Source: Hemerocallis citrina
Lineage: Eukaryota > Streptophyta > Magnoliopsida > Asparagales > Asphodelaceae
NCBI GenBank assembly: GCA_017893485.1
Contig: JACEHZ010000205.1
Location: 124,001 to 188,000, forward strand
Length of the DNA: 64,000 nt
Direction: 5' to 3'
In this document: one piece after another, positions 1-12,000 of the stretch
Position numbering within the stretch: position 1 is the first letter of the stretch
How the letters are laid out: every line of letters begins with the position of its first letter
Made by a program: the position numbers and the translations under genes
The notes under the pieces: generated by a model
What the model was told of the DNA's origin: nothing
What the model saw: the letters and a program-made list of their open reading frames with translations, nothing else
Databases searched by the model: none

Positions 1-553
1 TTCTCAAAAAGCGAGTAGGGCGTTTGTGGAAATAAAAAAAAAAGAGGTCGTTTGTGGCAATACTTTTGCAAAAAGGGTCAATTTGGGAAAAAATTCTAAT
101 TGGAAAGACATTTCTTCTTTTTTCAATAAGTCGCTTAAGCAAGCAACATGCATATTTGAGCTATATATATATGTGTGAGTGTGTTATACGTACATCTGTA
201 TATCAGTATATATCTACTATAAATAATCAAATACTAATATGGTAATGCCCTTCTGTTATATTCTGCTTTATCACCCCTTGTTCAAATGAAAATAAAGATT
301 AGTTGTATGAATCTCTCTTCCATCTTGACTGTTGAGTGTTGCCAATGCGACTAGATCTTATCTAATTAGATTCACATTATTAAGAGGGGAAGCACGCACT
401 ATTCTAGGAAAGAAATCCTAATATATATGCATGAATATTTTGGTAAAAAAAATATGCATGAAGATATATTCATAATTTTCATTTAATTAGCATATCCTTC
501 AAAACTAGTAGCAAACTTTTTAATACCTATGGGTATTCACATCTTCAAGTTCA
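1..553. other. AT-rich intergenic sequence upstream of the zinc-finger gene
   Basis: No coding sequence or repeat boundary could be supported here. The stretch is AT-rich with short TA runs (about 160-240) and ends at the TATA box of the next gene. It presumably includes that gene's distal promoter. Confidence 0.5.
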
Positions 554-554
554 G

Positions 555-565
555 CTATATATAAG
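555..565 (+). promoter_or_regulatory. TATA box of the C2H2 zinc-finger gene
   Basis: The string CTATATATAAG lies about 60 nt before the 5' splice donor and about 150 nt before the start codon. Transcription would begin near 590-600, giving a short first exon. This is inference from spacing; no transcript was seen. Confidence 0.6.
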
Positions 566-589
566 AGCCATGGTGCTCGACAACTACAT

Positions 590-711
590 CTCATACCCAT
601 TTAAAGAAAGCGAGAAATTCGAAGGTAAGTATAACATTCTTTTCCTGAGGCTTCACTGTTCAATTATGTAACAACTATAACATGAATGTTTCTTTTCTTA
701 TTTTTCCATAG
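590..711 (+). other. Non-coding first exon and 5'UTR intron of the zinc-finger gene
   Basis: A textbook donor (AAG then GTAAGT, intron from 625) is followed by a T-rich tract and an acceptor ending CCATAG at 711. The acceptor lies two bases before the ATG at 714. An 87-nt intron in the leader, immediately before the start codon, fits the layout: TATA box, short leader, intron, single coding exon. Confidence 0.6.
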
Positions 712-713
712 CA

Positions 714-1196
714 ATGGATCAAGAAAACGGTGCTAATGGTGAAGGGGAGCAAAGGCTTTACACTTGCAAGTATTGTGAACGGAGTTTCACAAGCTGGCAA
801 GCTTTAGGTGGTCATCAAAATGGTCATAAGATTGAGCGCCAACTTGTCAATCAAAGTGCTCCAGATCCAAACAACTTTGTTCTTTTGCAAAACCAACTGA
901 CAATATCACCACCGATTTTCCCTCCAGCCCCTGTACCGAGTACCATTCTTACACTAGGGCCCTCTCCACAAGTGCATAATGCTTCATACATGAGCCCTCA
1001 CTTTATTCATTATCAGCCCCATCATCATTCGCAACCTTATCAACCTTATCTGTTCAACAACAACAGCCGTGAAACAACGTCAAATATGATCTTGGAACTT
1101 CGGCTTTCAAGCACCATGACTGATGGCGATGACAATGGTAAGAAAGCTAATGAGCAGAATAAAGAGGAGAAGATTGATCTTAACCTTCATCTTTAA
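714..1196 (+). CDS. Single C2H2 zinc-finger transcription factor with two EAR repression motifs
   Basis: A 160-aa protein encoded by one coding exon. The plant-type C2H2 finger has C18 and C21, the signature QALGGH (residues 29-34), and H34 and H38. Plant single-finger proteins of this kind (the SUPERMAN/KNUCKLES/ZFP class) bind DNA through QALGGH and repress through EAR motifs that recruit TOPLESS-type co-repressors. Two LxLxL motifs are visible: LELRL at 127-131 and the extreme C-terminal DLNLHL at 155-160. The middle is rich in Pro, His, Gln and Asn and looks disordered. The ATG at 714 is chosen because it lies just after a leader intron and gives the complete finger. Expected location is the nucleus. 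The exact orthologue and the developmental role cannot be named from sequence alone. Confidence 0.9.
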   Translation: MDQENGANGEGEQRLYTCKYCERSFTSWQALGGHQNGHKIERQLVNQSAPDPNNFVLLQNQLTISPPIFPPAPVPSTILTLGPSPQVHNASYMSPHFIHYQPHHHSQPYQPYLFNNNSRETTSNMILELRLSSTMTDGDDNGKKANEQNKEEKIDLNLHL

Positions 1197-2560
1197 TAGT
1201 AGTTGGGGAGGAACGTAGCGTTCATGTCGATCGACTTTGTCGTTGTAGTTGTTGTTGTTTGTTGTCATTTATTGTTGCTTTTGTCGCCGTTGTCGTTTTC
1301 ATCGTTGTCATCATCGTGCTTTATGTCCTTGTCGTTTTTGTTGATGTTAATTTTTTTATTATTATTATTATTATTTTTTGTGCACTTATGGAAAGAGAAA
1401 TTAGTGATTCTATTCGATCTATCGTTGAATGTTTCATTTAGTAATGAGAATTATAATGTGAGTATATTGTTTTTGTTTCAGAGAGTATTGTTTTTGTTAG
1501 TTATATATTATTTTCATATTTTTTTTTTATTGTTTAATTTAAACATTTATGTTATAAATATCAAATGTTATATGTTAAGGGAATTTGGTTTTGGACCCTC
1601 AAGGATCCATATCCCGATCCTAATTGATGTGAATAGTTACAAGGCGTGTTTTAAATAACGGTCGTTATGCATGTTATATCGGTCGGTATAACGTTTAAAC
1701 TAGGTTATCGTTATCAAAATGGAACTTAGAAAACAAATAATATTTTGATTTGTCATAGCCGTTATAGGACCCGTTGCCGTCGTTATAGGACGTGTTACAG
1801 TCGTTATAGGACCCGTCACGATCTTTATATATATCACCCGTTCTGACAGTTATATCGCACGTTATATGATAAACAGACAGATTGATATCCACCAAATGTT
1901 GAAAAATAATAGTGGTTAGTTTCTTTTGGGCTTAGATTCAAGCCTAAGGGGAAACCAAATTCAATTGCTTCAAATCCGTAAATTTGGTAGTAAAAAGAAA
2001 AAAATGAAAGCAAAGGTTATCACCTATTTTCCTTATCATCTCTCCGCTCAAACCTAAATTTACAACAGCTCCATGTCACCTCTTGTATTCGCAACTTCTC
2101 ACATTGTCTTCTTCTCACTTAACTCTTTCATTCTCACGTTATAAATTTAAATAGTATGTTTAATATTTAAATATTTGTCTTATATGAATTACATTGCAAT
2201 TTCATGCAGACGATTATATATTTTGATTTTAACTATAATATATTGCTTGTGTGAGATTATTGGTATTTGTGATACATAAATATAATATATGTAATAGATG
2301 CTTAATTCACATTTAGGACATATATCTTCCTATGTTATGACACCCGATATTTTTTTAATATCACCAATGTATTACTGATATCCAATATTCGATACAAATA
2401 GTTGTTACTGATATCCAATATTTAAAATATTACGTAGAAGAATAATAGTACAACTAGTATTATCCTACAATAACCATATAAGGGTTCGAAGTAGGTTAGT
2501 AGGTTCACTGGTAGCTCCAACGAAATACCATGTGTCTTCTCCCTTTTTCTTTCATCCCTC
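1197..2560. other. 3'UTR and intergenic region with short GTTATAGGA repeats
   Basis: After the stop codon comes a T/GTT-rich stretch (1240-1370) that gives spurious Val/Leu/Phe-rich reading frames and probably belongs to the 3'UTR. At 1757-1830 there are about three imperfect copies of an 18-21 bp unit containing CGTTATAGGA. Nothing else coding is visible. Confidence 0.45.
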
Positions 2561-3193
2561 GAGCATCCACAATGGTGTTTCTCATTTTTTAGAATATGAC
2601 ACCTACAGTAATAGCAAATAGCGAAATCGTCTGCAGTCGTTGTTTGCTATAATTTTGCTAAAATTTGAGATGGACGAGACATGTTGTTTCGTTGGAAGTT
2701 TTTTTTAAACGGTTAATTAATTTGATGATTAGAGATTAAAATAGTTTAATTAAATAAATTATATAATAAAATATAACCTAAACCTAATAATTAACTAACT
2801 AAACTACTATTTTGGCCTAATCTAATTGCCCACATCTTAGGGACGGGACATGTTGTCCCGTCCCAAGCATTTTTTCTTGAGATGGGACAACTTGTCTCGT
2901 CCGAGACTTCTTTTGAATTTTTTTTCTCTCTTTATCCAGACCATCCGATCAAAAAAAAAAATTGTCTGACGAAGCAAGTTGTCTCATCCGACTTCCATTA
3001 AAAAATTCAAAAAAATTTGGGACGATACATGTTGTCCCGTCTCTTATAATTTGAGAATAGCAAATTCGTTTCTCAAAAATGAAAACGCATTGTAGCTATT
3101 TTGCCATAAAATAGCAAAGTAGCAAACGACTGCAGTATCTCATTTCTCAAAAAATAGGAAATTGGCAAATATAACAAACGACTGTGGATGCTC
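2561..3193. mobile_element. MITE-like element with terminal inverted repeats (GAGCATCCAC)
   Basis: The left end reads GAGCATCCACAATGG and the right end reads CTGTGGATGCTC, so the outer ten bases form an inverted repeat. Subterminal sequence is also inverted: TGCAGTCGTTTGCTA-type strings on the left match TAGCAAACGACTGCAG on the right. The centre contains several short palindromes of the form GGGACATGTTGTCCCG. At about 633 bp with no ORF it looks non-autonomous. No clean TSD was found, so the superfamily (hAT, PIF or Mutator) is undecided. Confidence 0.55.
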
Positions 3194-3469
3194 TCCTTTG
3201 CTTACCTAATCTAGAGTTCTAAAAACGAAAATCAACCAAATATATCTCTCCGCTTAAGTTGGAGAAAATATAGGTGGACATGAAAGAAATGTAGCTTGTT
3301 TAAGAAGGGAGAAGACACACGTACGACACTCATAAAGACTATCAGTTTACTATGATGGTTCACTTTCCAAGTGAATCTAATCCCAACCATCAATATACTT
3401 AATTTGGTAACTAAAACAAAATAACTTGGAGTCTTTTTTGAAGGAAAAAAAAGGTGGAATATCGTCACC
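3194..3469. other. Short unassigned spacer
   Basis: AT-rich sequence between the MITE-like element and the 3' end of the LINE remnant. No gene, repeat or signal is recognised. Confidence 0.4.
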
Positions 3470-5405
3470 CTGTTTCATTAATAAGATTTTAATAAAATAA
3501 CCTCAGAACACTGGAAAAAAGTACAAGGAAATACAAAGCATGAAATAAAACAAAAACCTCCAACAGCGCCCTGGTAGGTGGGACATACCCAAAAGTGAAA
3601 CCGACATACAATAAGACAAGTACGAAAAAAAAAACACAAGTACAACCATAGTGGTCCTTCCAACACTACTTTGGAAGGTGAGTATCAGGGGGTCGTCTCT
3701 CCGCTCAGTCCAAGGTTGGTCCAAACTTTACCTCCTTATCATCGTACTCGTCTGCCTGGAAAGCTTTGACAATCCTTCCTCTCAAACCTGTAGCAGCAAC
3801 TGTACCCCAAAATGAGATAATATGCATGCTGAGTTAAAATAATAGAGGTACTGTTACAATTACCGCAGAAGTAAAAGTTATTTCTGTTTAACCAAAAAAC
3901 TCAGGTCGTAGCAGCGATGACGATGTATCACGCCTCTTTCATCTCGTGTCATCTATAGGCAAATTTGGGATCAATCCATAGGTCATCATATGTGTTGGGA
4001 TATTCACTTATACCCAAGGCTCGTTGAACTTGAACCAGTGATGCCTTGCTCCGTTGGCAGTCGATGAACATGTGGTTCAGTGACTCAATAGGAGAGCTGC
4101 AGAACCCACAGTTTGTGGCAATGATCGGTTGTCTTTGGATAGGTTCTCTTTAGTCATGATGACATTATTAAGGATCAACCAAAGGAATACCTTCAATTTG
4201 AGGGGTGCTTTTGCCATCCAGAGGATTGTAGCTCACTTAGATCTACATCCCCAAAAGTGGATACGATTGTACAAGGAGCGGACTGCAAAGGAGCCATTGT
4301 TCTCTAGCCCCCAATATTTTTTGTCTGGGCCGTGTGAACACTTCACCCCAATATGTGCGATATTGGAGGGCCCCAAGTCTTTCATGGGATTTCGGGCTCA
4401 GCCGAGTTCTAAAGGATAGTTTCCAATCCCCCCTCCTCCACGTCTTGGACACTGAGGTGTGTGGTTAGGATGCAAGCTCGTATAGATCTGGAAATATTTC
4501 TCTAAGCGTGTGGGCACCGCACTATTTGTTCCACCAAAATTTATTCGACGTGTCATTGCCTATAAAAGACATAGTAGCCGTACAGAACGGTTCATTAGCA
4601 CTAGCGAACCCTTTCCAGAACCAAGATACCCTAGGACCCACTCAAAACCCTAACTTCTCGTGTCATCCCCTTGCAGATAAGACTGAGTGAACTCTTGCCA
4701 ACCTTCCTCATTAGAATGGAACACTTTCCACCACCATTTGTCCAACAGGGCAAGGTTCATGTCTCTCAAGTCGATGATACACTGACTGCCATGTGAATTT
4801 TTTTTCATGCATGATTTTTCCTATTTAACCAAATAATAGCCCCCCTTATCTGTGTCAGCTCCTTTCCATAGGAATCTCTTCCTGGTGCGGTTAGTTCTAT
4901 GGATCACCCATTTTGGTAGTTCGAAGAAGGACATGTAATAAGTAGGAAGGTTGGACATGAACGAATTGGTAAGCATCACTCTTCCACCAAGAGAGAGAGT
5001 CCTACCTTTCTAGCCGGCAGTCGATCCTCCACTCTATCAATAATCAGAAGCCAGTTTGATTTCTTTAGTTTACCTAGTCTGGGTGGTAGGCCCAAGTGTC
5101 TAATGAGGAAGGTTTCCCTCTTGCAGTTGAGGATGGTAGCTTGAGACTCCGCCTTAGCAACCACTAGGGCAATAGGGACCAGAGCACTCTTATGATAGGT
5201 AAACCTTAAGCCAGACCACGCCTCAAAGCAGTAGAGGGCCCCTTTAAAGCATATCGTTTCTACCATGTCCCCGTTACCGAACATAATTGTATCATCCGCA
5301 TATTGAAGGATCAAACATCCATGATGCGACCTACTGCTAGCTATTGCTACTATTTTTTGTGTGGGAGAAAATAGATGATTAGTGAAATCTTCTAGAACCA
5401 ATAAA
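3470..5405 (-). pseudogene. LINE (L1-type) reverse transcriptase remnant
   Basis: Read on the - strand, 5401-4976 encodes the C-terminal half of a plant non-LTR reverse transcriptase. It has the catalytic LQYADDTI block, then the FEAWSGL...HKSAL and HLGLP segments typical of plant L1-like elements. Downstream in broken frames (about 4920-4800) come FELPKWVIHRTNR and FLWKG, and at about 4100-4000 a zinc-binding RT tail of the form CGFCSSPIESLNHMFIDC. The 5' part (endonuclease, RT fingers) is absent, and frameshifts and stops divide the rest, so it is a dead 5'-truncated copy. The 3' end is placed near 3470, where the A/T-rich tail begins. The gypsy-type terminal repeat starts just upstream at about 5405. 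Confidence 0.8.
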
Positions 5406-7086
5406 AGCTAACATTTTTACTACTTGCCGATATTGACTGTTCTCAACACTATTGTTGACCTGCAAAAATTTGAAACACCAGGATTAATCTCGGCGACGAA
5501 CCTTTTGACACTTAAGTCAGTAATCTGAAAGATTATGAAAGAACTTTCTTGGAGAAAATACTGATTACCTATTTTATGGTGTGGATAGAGGGGTATTTAT
5601 AGTTGCCTTTGGAAACAATTTGAGATAATCATTTATCTTTTTCCCTAGTGTTTTTGGATCAGAAAAAGAGTTTAAATTCCTTCATGATAAGATATTTGGT
5701 TTAAACTGTCTCTTAGGCATTTTTCACAATGCTTTTCTGAGTTTGTAAAATACTCAGATTTAATTTTTGAATTTTCTGTGATTTTTCCAAATTTAACTGA
5801 TTTTTTTTTTCAATTTTTAAGCATTTTTCGAAGTTTTTATTAAATTTTCGAATGTTAATAACTAATTCTCGAATTTTTAATCAATTATTGCAAACATATA
5901 ATTATTTTTCTGAATTTAAAAATATTTTCCAGAATTAATAATTAATTTTGGAATTTTTTAATTAATTATTTTGAACCATTTATTATTTTTCAAAATTTTT
6001 AAATAATTAATTCGAATTAATAATTAAATAAATAAATTAATTTAAAAAATACCTTGATCAGATCATAAGTGTCCTTCACGATCTGGTTCGAAGATCAAGG
6101 AGATCGGGTGGCTGCTGCTCCTAACCAGATCGGATCGAGGACAGCTCGAATCTGCCCTGAGCTTAATCCCATCACAGTCGCTCATCGCATCCAGGAGCAA
6201 GGTTTAAGGAGACTGGGGGCTGCTGCTCCCAACCAGATCAAAGCGAGGACAGCACGAAATTACCCTGAGCTGGCACGTCATCGAACCCACGTGGGCCAAT
6301 GCGGTGGCACCACGTGGCATTGACTGGTCAACCGTTGACCGGTCAACATTGACCGTTGCCACCATCGATATCCTCAGATCTTGGCCATTGATCTTGATGG
6401 CACGATTTTTTGGAATATCGGATGGCTGCAGCTGCCAACCAGATTGGATCGAGGGCAGCTTGGAATTGCTCCAAGCCGATGCATCGCCGAACCTACATGG
6501 GCCTGTGCGGTGGCACCACGTGGCATTGACTGGTCATCCATTGACCAATTAACATTGACCTTTGACCAACAACGATCTACTTATATCTTGGTCGTTGATC
6601 TTGATGGCACGATTTTTTAGGAGATCGGACGGCTGCTGCTTCCAACCAGATTGGATCGATGGCAGTTCTGAATCGCCTCGAGCTGACGCATCGCCGAACC
6701 CACGTGGGTCTTTGCAGTGGCACCACGTGGCATTGACTGGTCAACCATTGACTAGTCAACGTTGACCATTGACCGATGTTGATCTCCTCAGATCTTGGCC
6801 ATTGATCTTGGTGGCACAATTTTTTTGGAGATCGGACGACTTCTGCTCTCATTCAGATCAGACCGAGGGTGGCTTGGAATCGCCCTGATCTGGCGCGTCG
6901 CCGAACCCACATGGGCCTGTGTGTTGGCGCCATGTGGCATTGACTGGTCAACCGTTAACCAACAACAATTTTCTTTGATCTTGGTTGTTAATCTTGATAG
7001 TACGATTTTTTAGGAGATCGAATGGCAGACACTTCAAACACGGTTCAGGGGTAGCTCGGAATCACCTCGAGCTGACGTGTCCCCCA
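5405..7086 (-). repeat. Left (3') terminal region of the Tat element
   Basis: On the - strand a candidate U3 start, TGGGGGACACGTC, follows a purine tract (complement of 7087-7120), as expected for a polypurine tract/LTR junction. A - strand TATA box (CTATAAATACCCC, about 5593-5601) lies 190 bp from the other end. The stretch GTCAGTAATCTGAAAGATTATG near 5515-5540 resembles 38445-38475 in the right LTR. 5760-6060 is very AT-rich and 6070-7075 is a tandem array. The left edge against the LINE is uncertain by tens of bases. Confidence 0.45.
6070..7075 (+). repeat. Imperfect tandem array, about 207-bp unit, rich in TTGACC and CACGTG
   Basis: The string ATCTTGATGGCACGATTTT recurs with small changes at 6391, 6598, 6805 and 6991 (spacing 207, 207, 186), preceded by two partial units at about 6084 and 6205. 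Each unit holds GATCGGACGGCTGCTGCT-type and ACCACGTGGCATTGAC segments followed by clustered TTGACC/GGTCAA strings. Reading frames in the array are fragmentary and not convincing as genes. Confidence 0.8.
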
Positions 7087-7202
7087 TTTTCCTTTTTTTT
7101 CTTTTTTTCTTTTGCGTCGCTTGAGCTTTCGTGTCGGGTGGGCTTTTCCAAGTATTTGGGGGCCCATGAGCTGGGAAGTCCAACCGTTTCTCACACTCAG
7201 CT

Positions 7203-7212
7203 ATAAATCCCC
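7203..7212 (+). promoter_or_regulatory. Putative TATA box of the antisense ORF
   Basis: TATAAATCCC at 7202-7211 is followed by a pyrimidine-rich leader (7215-7260) and then the ATG of the + strand ORF at 7378/7381. It sits just downstream of the TTGACC/CACGTG-rich array, which could act as its upstream region. Functional assignment is inference. Confidence 0.45.
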
Positions 7213-7377
7213 CCTTTCTACATTTCTCCCTTGCTCTCTTCATTTCACCCCCTCCTCAAAATTTCTCTCCGATGAGAATTGGATCTAGAGAAACTCCAGA
7301 GGATTTTTCTGATCTCCGGTGAGAATTTCTGACCATCGTCGTCCCATCGAAGGTAAATTATTTTATATATCATATTA

Positions 7378-8313
7378 ATGATGTCTAAGGTTTCTTCAGA
7401 TGGAGAGACATCCCCTACGAGCCGAGGTGAAAGATCATCTCTGATTCCCCCTTCTAGAGCAGATCGGGACAAGGGGCCCGTCGAGCCATCCGTTGTAGTG
7501 GAGACTATTGTAGAGGCGGGTGTAACCTCGATTGAGTTCGGGAGATATCCATGTTCTTTATCGCGTAATACTGGCGTTCAAAACTACTCCGCCGATTTGG
7601 GGGCAAAAGTCGAGCATGGAATGGGGAGATTTTATGAAGAAAATAAGTATCGAGAGTCTACGGAGGCTGATAAGATGTCTTTTATTTTTTTCGAAGAGGA
7701 TTTAGGTCTTGTTCAAGAGTGCTATCGGATTCCATGGGAGTTCAATTTATTACTACCAGGCCCTAGAGTTAGATCTTGTTCTTCGGTTTCCCCGGATCTG
7801 TGCATCTTTCCTTTCGACACTTTTCATGCGGGTCTTCGTCCCCTTTTACATCTCTTTGTTAGATAAGTATTCAGGTGGTTTAATTTGAGTCCTGCTCAGT
7901 TTGCGCCGAACATGTGAAGAAACGTAAATAATTTTATTTTGCATTGTCAGGCGGCAAGGATCAACCTCTGATTGGATGTGTTCATAAGGCTTTATAAGCT
8001 CCACCAGAAGAGCAGGGTCAAGTTTAGATACTACCTTAGCCCCCGTACCGGTGCGAAGTTGGTTGATAACCCCGATACGAATAAGCATTGGAGGGCTAAG
8101 TACCTTCTGATTCGTAGTCGCGAGCCATGGGGGGTCCCTACTGTCTGTATGGAGAGATAGCGTCCCGACGAGGGCTAGGGCGGAGCCGATTTTGAGTATT
8201 GAAGAACAGGGTATGGTAGATGTCATTCTCAAGAGAACGGCAATGAAGTGGAATGATTGACTGAGGAGGTGCTCTTTAAAGGGGGGGGGGGTCTGAGTCC
8301 GATCGACTTTCAT
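7378..8313 (+). pseudogene. Antisense ORF of the Tat element, N-terminal part (gypsy-type Transposase_28-like)
   Basis: The + strand frame from 7378 has an acidic/Ser-rich start, then a conserved block ending YRIPWEFNLLLPGP and FDTFHAGLRPLLHLFVR (to 7866). After one stop the same protein resumes as VFRWFNLSPAQFAPN, and later as KYLLIRSREPWGVPTV (near 8100-8145). This order matches the protein family annotated in plants as 'putative gypsy type transposon' (Pfam Transposase_28), found in antisense orientation in Tat-type elements. Premature stops and frameshifts make it a pseudogene. Its biochemical role is unknown in the family. Confidence 0.7.
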
Positions 8314-8372
8314 TTCTTATATTGCTTGTGTGCTTTTCCTTTATATTTTTTCTCTTTTTTTAACAACTTTCA

Positions 8373-9035
8373 GTGTCTCTTATCGCTGGGGCTGTCGGGA
8401 TGGACTTTGATGCGATCATGTCCAAGCGCTCAGGCCTGAGCAACAAGGCTCCTGAGGAGAAGAAGAGGAAGAGGACTGTTACGAGACTCTCCCTTAAGAA
8501 GGTTTCGAAGAGTACGCCAGTGGATTTGGGATCTCTTCCAGTCTCCTCGACTACCCCCGCCGAGGGCGGTTTTACTCTGAGCTCGGCCCTAGCCCACAAG
8601 TCTCCTCCTCTTATAGCAGAGGCCACTATGATCATTACCAATGAGCATAAGAATATTTTTGTTTCCGATTGACAGGTGTGGAAGCATGACAACTTTCTAG
8701 GAGATTCCACCAGCATTATGGATGCAATTCGTCATCTTACCACCCCGAATGACAGGTTCGCATTGAAGCATAGGACTGTCGGAGACTCTGCTTTGAAGAT
8801 CTCCCGAGCCATTGTTTCTTAGGTTTAATTCTTGCACTTCACTTGTTCCGCTCATGGTGAATGGTTGTTGCTCTTTTCGTAATTAGGGATTGTTCTATAT
8901 TTACAGATTGCCTACCATTTTAGCTATTTTGTGGGAGCAAATGGCGGATTAGGAGAACGAGTCGAAGTTGGATGCTGATAGGGCCAAAGCAGAGCATTCG
9001 AAGTCTGCTATGGAGTTGGAGGTGGCAACGGTTAC
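8373..9035 (+). pseudogene. Antisense ORF of the Tat element, middle part up to the S1 insertion
   Basis: A lysine/arginine-rich stretch (EEKKRKRTV, near 8450-8475) and a Ser/Pro-rich linker are followed by charged coiled-coil-like sequence (DADRAKAEHSKSAMELE, near 8970-9025). The frame is broken by a stop at 8950. It stops at 9035, where solo LTR S1 enters, and continues at 12377 with VESQAARIAKLDAMLVEE, so insertion split a once-continuous frame. Confidence 0.6.
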
Positions 9036-12000
9036 TGTAATCCCTGTTTTTCATTTTGTGTATTTTTGACTGTATTTTTCGTTTTGGTGTATTTTTCTCT
9101 CTTGTATTTTTTTTTCTGAACCGTATATTGGATTTGTTTTCAATGTATATTCATTTTATTTTATTTTGAGCTCTTTGTATTTGTTTGATTTTCTCTTTTG
9201 TCTCGTTTTTCATCGTTTTGATCTTCCTTCATTTTTCGATCTCGTTATCTTTATTTTTGTTATTCCGTGGTGTTGTGGTGGAGTTTTGGTTATATTTTCC
9301 CAATCCCATTATTTTGATCCCTAATGAGATTTTCAAAAGCCATAGAAGTCACTCCTATTTGTATTCCTAATTGTATTTGACCCAAAATCCAAAACCCAAT
9401 TGTATACCTATTGCTAGCTACTAATACCCACAACCCATTAACCCACATCTAAACCCCTATATATAAACCCTCCTAATTCTAAACCCTAACCATATTTCCC
9501 TCTCCCTCTCCTACAACCGGCCTCCCCCTACCTCTCTCTCCTTGCGGCTACATAACCCGACCCCCAAGAACACCCACCTCCGGCCTCACACCTTCAGGCC
9601 GAGCCTCCCATCAGCCGGCCTACACACCATCTCCGGCCACCACACCCACCTCCGACATCTCCCACAACCCGAGCACCTCTCCATTGATCAATCCTGGCCT
9701 CTTTCCACACCATCACAAACATCCTCACATCATATAATCCTTAGTTCCTTCGTCGTGGTGTTCTCAAGTGGTCTCTAGCCACTTTGATCGTCGTGTGATT
9801 CTAGGAGTTCGTTCGTGAGGAGATTCGTTTGTGATTGCTTGGATTCGTTGCTTGTAGCGGATTTCGTTCGTGGGTTTTGCTACTAGGCTTGATTGCATTG
9901 TTTTATCATCCCCAAATTAAGGCAAGTAACTTGTACTCCAATTCATTTATTTTATACAAGTCCCAAGTTCACCTATAGTGTAGTTGGCTCTAGAGACAAC
10001 CTTTGATTGTGTTTTCCTTTGATGGTTTTTGTCTCTATTGTGATATTTTGGCCATAGAAGACTTACGACACAAATCTTGACATGAAAGAACCTAGGAATC
10101 GCCCGTTCTTGAATTTTGATCGTGTATGTGTGACTATTGCGTGATTTTGTGTTTTGTTGATACCCATGTGAAATTCTTGGCATGGACATGTTAATAACCC
10201 TAAAACATGATGTTTAGACACTTGGTAGGTTGTATTTCAAGTTTGGATGTGTTTGGATCAATATTCTTGAATCTATGTCGTTTTTGCTTTGAAGAGTGAA
10301 ATCTGTATTTTCTGAATGTTCTGTTTTGCTTGCTGTTTTTGACTGTGCCACAGTCAGTATCTTGATTTCGGTATAAAACAGGAGTTTTATATAATTTCTT
10401 CTATTTTCAAATCCCTCTGATCTTGCTTGATTTGGATTTCGTATGACTGAGTTATGATTATTTTAGTACTGAGTTGTCGATCTTTTTCAGATTCTGTTTT
10501 TCGTTAATTTTGCTAACAAACTATTTTCAAGAACCATGCTATACATATTATTTTGATCCAATATTTTGGTCAGTGTTTCTTTATTAAGTTAGGGATTACC
10601 TAGAATTTTGGTGAATTTAATTGATAAGTTTTATGTGATGTTTCATGCTCGTTTATAGAATCTGTACATGCTGTATTTTGCTCGCTGTTCTGTAAAGAAC
10701 CTTATTTTCACTATGATTCCTTTTACTGTATGAAAAATATTTGTGAAATATGAAAGTTAGTAAATTCTATCTATTTTTATATCCCCTTGGCGGAATTGGA
10801 TTTCGTTTCACTAGTGGCGAGATATCATAGTTTTCGTACAGCAGTGTTGGGATTTCCAGATTCGCTAAACTATATTTTTTTGATGCTTTCGTATTTTTGA
10901 TAACTAATCTATTTTTACTGGAAAATTCTAAAACTCAATATTTTGAATTTGTTTTCTTGATTTCTGGCTGAACCTAATTTCTGTATTCAAATCAGTTTTG
11001 AGCTATATTGTTATGAACTAGTATATGACTTAATTATACTCGTTGGATTCGTGTGGAAGTCTATTTTCCAGATCCTTCGACTGGTCTAGATTTGCTTGTC
11101 TGTAACTTCTGGAATCACTTTTTTACTACAGCATGGTCTTGCTGTCCCGAACTTGAGATGTGTTCATTTTATTCCTTATGAGATATCTTGCACTCGTACA
11201 TATTTATCTTGCTACTTGCACTTGTCACATGATCATGCCATGTTGTTCTTGATATATTTTGTACATATACATACTTGTTGGGCATTAATAATAAAATAAC
11301 CAAGTCGGGGTTTAAGAGACAGATCTATTAATGGATAATTCAGAATTGTGTACTCGGAAAGGGATCCACTGATCCTACGTGATTACTTGACATGATTACT
11401 TGATACTTGCACGCAAGACACGATACCTGCAACTTGCACAACTTGACACGTGATTACATGATACATGATACATGATACTTGGAGCTTGGAGCTCAATTAC
11501 TTGTTTGTCCCTGAGTATACTACCCTCTATGGTCCACTATGAAATCTAAAGCAAAACTGTTGTGTTGTAACAATCATGTAGTATGGGCTGCATGAAGTGT
11601 TACCTAGATAGTAAATCACTACAAGACTTGAACATGCTACTTGAACATGCTACTTGAATATGATACGTGAACATGATACATGCTTGCTTGATACTTGACT
11701 ACATGATACCTGAGACTTGTTTACATGATACTTGAAACTTGATACATGATACATGATTTTATGACACTTGACACTTGATGCATGTTTACACGTTACTTGA
11801 TTACTTGATACTTGATTTATGCCATATACACTTGATCACATTACCATGCTAGTTGTTTACTTTGACATCACACTTATACCATGTGCTAGTTAGTTTCTCC
11901 ATGTGCTTGTATCCTACATTATAAGTGACCCGTGACTTGCAATTGACGGGTACTTGTGTTTTCTCTTTTCCTCTTTTCTGCATCCGTTGAATTGCAGATT

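Noticed and set aside
1203..1658. 151-aa frame rich in Val, Leu, Phe and Ser after the zinc-finger gene
   Set aside because: It is produced by GTT/TTG-rich 3'UTR sequence, has no domain and overlaps another equally artificial frame.
6069..7206. Several overlapping frames of 67-91 aa in both strands
   Set aside because: All fall in the 207-bp tandem array and repeat the same peptide fragments in changing phase; no domain is seen.
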